DNA from: JBBQIY01 sp964618405
Lineage (GTDB): Bacteria > Verrucomicrobiota > Kiritimatiellia > RFP12 > UBA3636
NCBI GenBank assembly: GCA_964618405.1
Contig: CAZUAY010000260.1
Coordinates: forward strand, 1-5,641
Direction of reading: 5' to 3'
Length of the DNA: 5,641 bases
Positions 4,700-5,641 of this stretch are shown here, piece by piece. The notes beneath the pieces are model-generated. The model did not search any database. It worked only from the letters and a program-made list of their open reading frames with translations, and was not told the origin of the DNA. The position numbers and the translations under genes are program-made. Each line of letters starts with the position of its first letter. Position 1 is the first letter of the stretch.

Positions 4700-5302
4700 A
4701 TGAATAACCCAGTAAAATTTCTACCGTGGATAGGCACACAATATCACGTTGGTTTCAATGGTGTAAGAACCTTGGTGCTCGGGGAATCACACTATCAATG
4801 GAAATGTGATAGAGACATTAACGAATGGAGGGAAGTTACAAACGATTTAATTCAAGAACAGCTAGACGGCACATACACCAAAGCGTTCTGGACTCACATT
4901 GCTATTACTTTTCTTGGTCACAAACCTTCTCTGACAGAAAAGAACTCCTTTTGGTCGTCTCTTGCATTTTATAATTATATCCAGGAATCCGCTGGTGATG
5001 CCCCAAGAATCGCTCCTTCTGAAAACAGTTGGCCTTCCAGTGTCGATGCCTTTTATGAGGTTCTTAACTCTTTAAAACCGCAGTTCGTCTTAGCCCTCGG
5101 AGACCGATTGTGCAATCGCCTCCCTAACCTCAATAGAAGTTCAGGCAAGGCGATTCCAGATGCACCACGACAAGCAACCTGGATATACAATCTCCGCGAT
5201 GGGCAAACATGTCTTGTCTACGGAATCAAGCACCCATCGAGTGGATTTAATGGAAGGACGTGGCGTCCATTTGTACTAAATGCCATGGAATCCGCAAAAT
5301 AA
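4700..5302 (+). CDS. Uracil-DNA glycosylase superfamily-like protein
   Basis: The ATG at 4700 is used; an in-frame TTG at 4688 has no better ribosome-binding site, and both starts have weak Shine-Dalgarno sequences (AAGAA near 4693-4697). The 200-residue product is soluble. It shows VRTLVLGESHY at 22-32, FYNYIQ at 90-95, KPQFVLALGDRL at 126-137 and KHPSS at 177-181. The order of an early strand ending in LGExHY, a central strand ending in LG and a late HPS motif matches the uracil-DNA glycosylase superfamily layout (first catalytic loop, core strand, HPS DNA-intercalation loop). The canonical GxDP catalytic motif is replaced by GESHY, so substrate and chemistry cannot be assumed. A similar protein type is, from memory, annotated as hypothetical or UDG-family in many bacteria. 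It appears intact and is transcribed from its own promoter. A DNA-base-excision role in defence or repair is inference. Confidence 0.7.
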   Translation: MNNPVKFLPWIGTQYHVGFNGVRTLVLGESHYQWKCDRDINEWREVTNDLIQEQLDGTYTKAFWTHIAITFLGHKPSLTEKNSFWSSLAFYNYIQESAGDAPRIAPSENSWPSSVDAFYEVLNSLKPQFVLALGDRLCNRLPNLNRSSGKAIPDAPRQATWIYNLRDGQTCLVYGIKHPSSGFNGRTWRPFVLNAMESAK

Positions 5303-5358
5303 GCAGGTGCAGGGTACCATACGACTTGTAACGTTCGACATAATGAATGGAGCGAAAT

Positions 5359-5457
5359 ATGAGCATGCTGAATTATCTGTTTAGTAGGAACACATCTGGC
5401 AGCGCAACCGACCCACATGAGGTGGCGTCTGGCTCGTACCGCGTAGGACGAGGCTAG
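5359..5457 (+). CDS. 32-codon hypothetical ORF
   Basis: GGAG (5349-5352 region) precedes the ATG at 5359 by about six bases, a good ribosome-binding site. The peptide starts MSMLNYLFSRNTSGSATDPH and ends GSYRVGRG; it is polar apart from a short hydrophobic start. I do not recognise it. Just upstream is GTTCGACAT (5333-5341), also present at the promoter at 1164-1172. It may be a small backbone gene resuming after the cargo, or the start of a longer gene broken soon after; the frame downstream stays coding-like but shifted. Confidence 0.35.
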   Translation: MSMLNYLFSRNTSGSATDPHEVASGSYRVGRG

Positions 5458-5641
5458 GGCTGCCCCGCCCCTACTTCCGTACCGCCATTCGCTACTACGG
5501 TTGGCCGAGCTACGCCAACAACTTCTTGGGCTTTTGGGCTGTCTTGCCCCTATGTCAGTAGTGAGCCAAGCCGTGGATGCGCGACGTCCCCACACTCCCC
5601 CCTCTTACGCCGCCATCCCCACGCTGACTCGTGCTTGATCG
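5458..5641 (+). other. GC-rich, coding-like stretch with no assignable gene
   Basis: One frame reads through 5460-5561 (PYFRTAIRYYGWPSYANNFL, stop at 5559-5561) with strong third-position C/G bias. Another gives a 28-codon ORF from an ATG at 5552 to a stop at 5636-5638. Neither has a clear ribosome-binding site or family. The first may be a decayed gene or the shifted continuation of the 5359 ORF. The minus-strand frame over this region is a shadow. Base composition resembles the DUF3150 gene rather than the cargo. Confidence 0.25.

Noticed and set aside
5218..5595. 125-codon minus-strand ORF at the right end
   Set aside because: It overlaps the 3' end of the glycosylase-like gene, has no ribosome-binding site, and gives a low-complexity Arg/Ser/Trp-rich product.
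1..5641. CRISPR array, tRNA or rRNA
   Set aside because: No regularly spaced direct repeats and no cloverleaf or rRNA-like sequence were seen on either strand.

Overview
The window looks like the edge of a proteobacterial integrative/conjugative element (ICE) or plasmid backbone followed by about 4.3 kb of accessory cargo. The organism cannot be named from this sequence. The case for a conjugative-element backbone is the large minus-strand gene at the left end, a DUF3150-family protein. From general knowledge this family is common on proteobacterial ICEs and large plasmids. Its body is GC-rich, while the cargo changes composition from gene to gene and is most A+T-rich between about 1.47 and 2.71 kb.

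Layout. Positions 988 to 1 hold the 5' 329 codons of the DUF3150 gene, running off the left edge. Positions 989-1241 are a divergent intergenic region with a good sigma70-type promoter (1136-1165) reading right, and tandem TTCGACATG repeats over its start point. Positions 1242-1472 hold a 50-codon ORF with a strong SD and four copies of an 11-base arm (TTGACGCATAT and its complement), which can fold in two mutually exclusive ways. Positions 1473-2707 hold an A+T-rich three-gene block: an unknown 137-aa protein, a small GIY-YIG-fold protein that appears to lack catalytic residues, and a four-helix membrane protein whose start overlaps the preceding stop. Positions 2731-2777 are a bulged hairpin junction, followed by a gene for a two-helix glycine-zipper membrane protein (2794-3216). 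Positions 3237-3283 are a very strong hairpin, probably a bidirectional terminator. Positions 3327-4368 hold a duplicated zinc-ribbon gene broken by a 1-base frameshift and a full-length GIY-YIG nuclease, joined by an ATGA overlap. Positions 4369-4699 are a non-coding gap with a promoter enclosed by a perfect 14-bp inverted repeat. Positions 4700-5302 encode a protein resembling the uracil-DNA-glycosylase superfamily. Positions 5303-5641 return to GC-rich sequence with one 32-codon ORF and coding-like frames that run toward the right edge.

How the parts may work together (inference): the cargo combines nuclease-fold, glycosylase-fold, zinc-ribbon and small membrane proteins, which is typical of defence or DNA-conflict cargo in an ICE hotspot. 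No gene here matches a well-characterised defence system that I recognise. Two intergenic junctions share a residual sequence and a bulged-hairpin architecture that resemble integron attC sites without matching the attC core consensus. The most distinctive unexplained structure is the alternating-arm leader at 1299-1439 upstream of the A+T-rich block.
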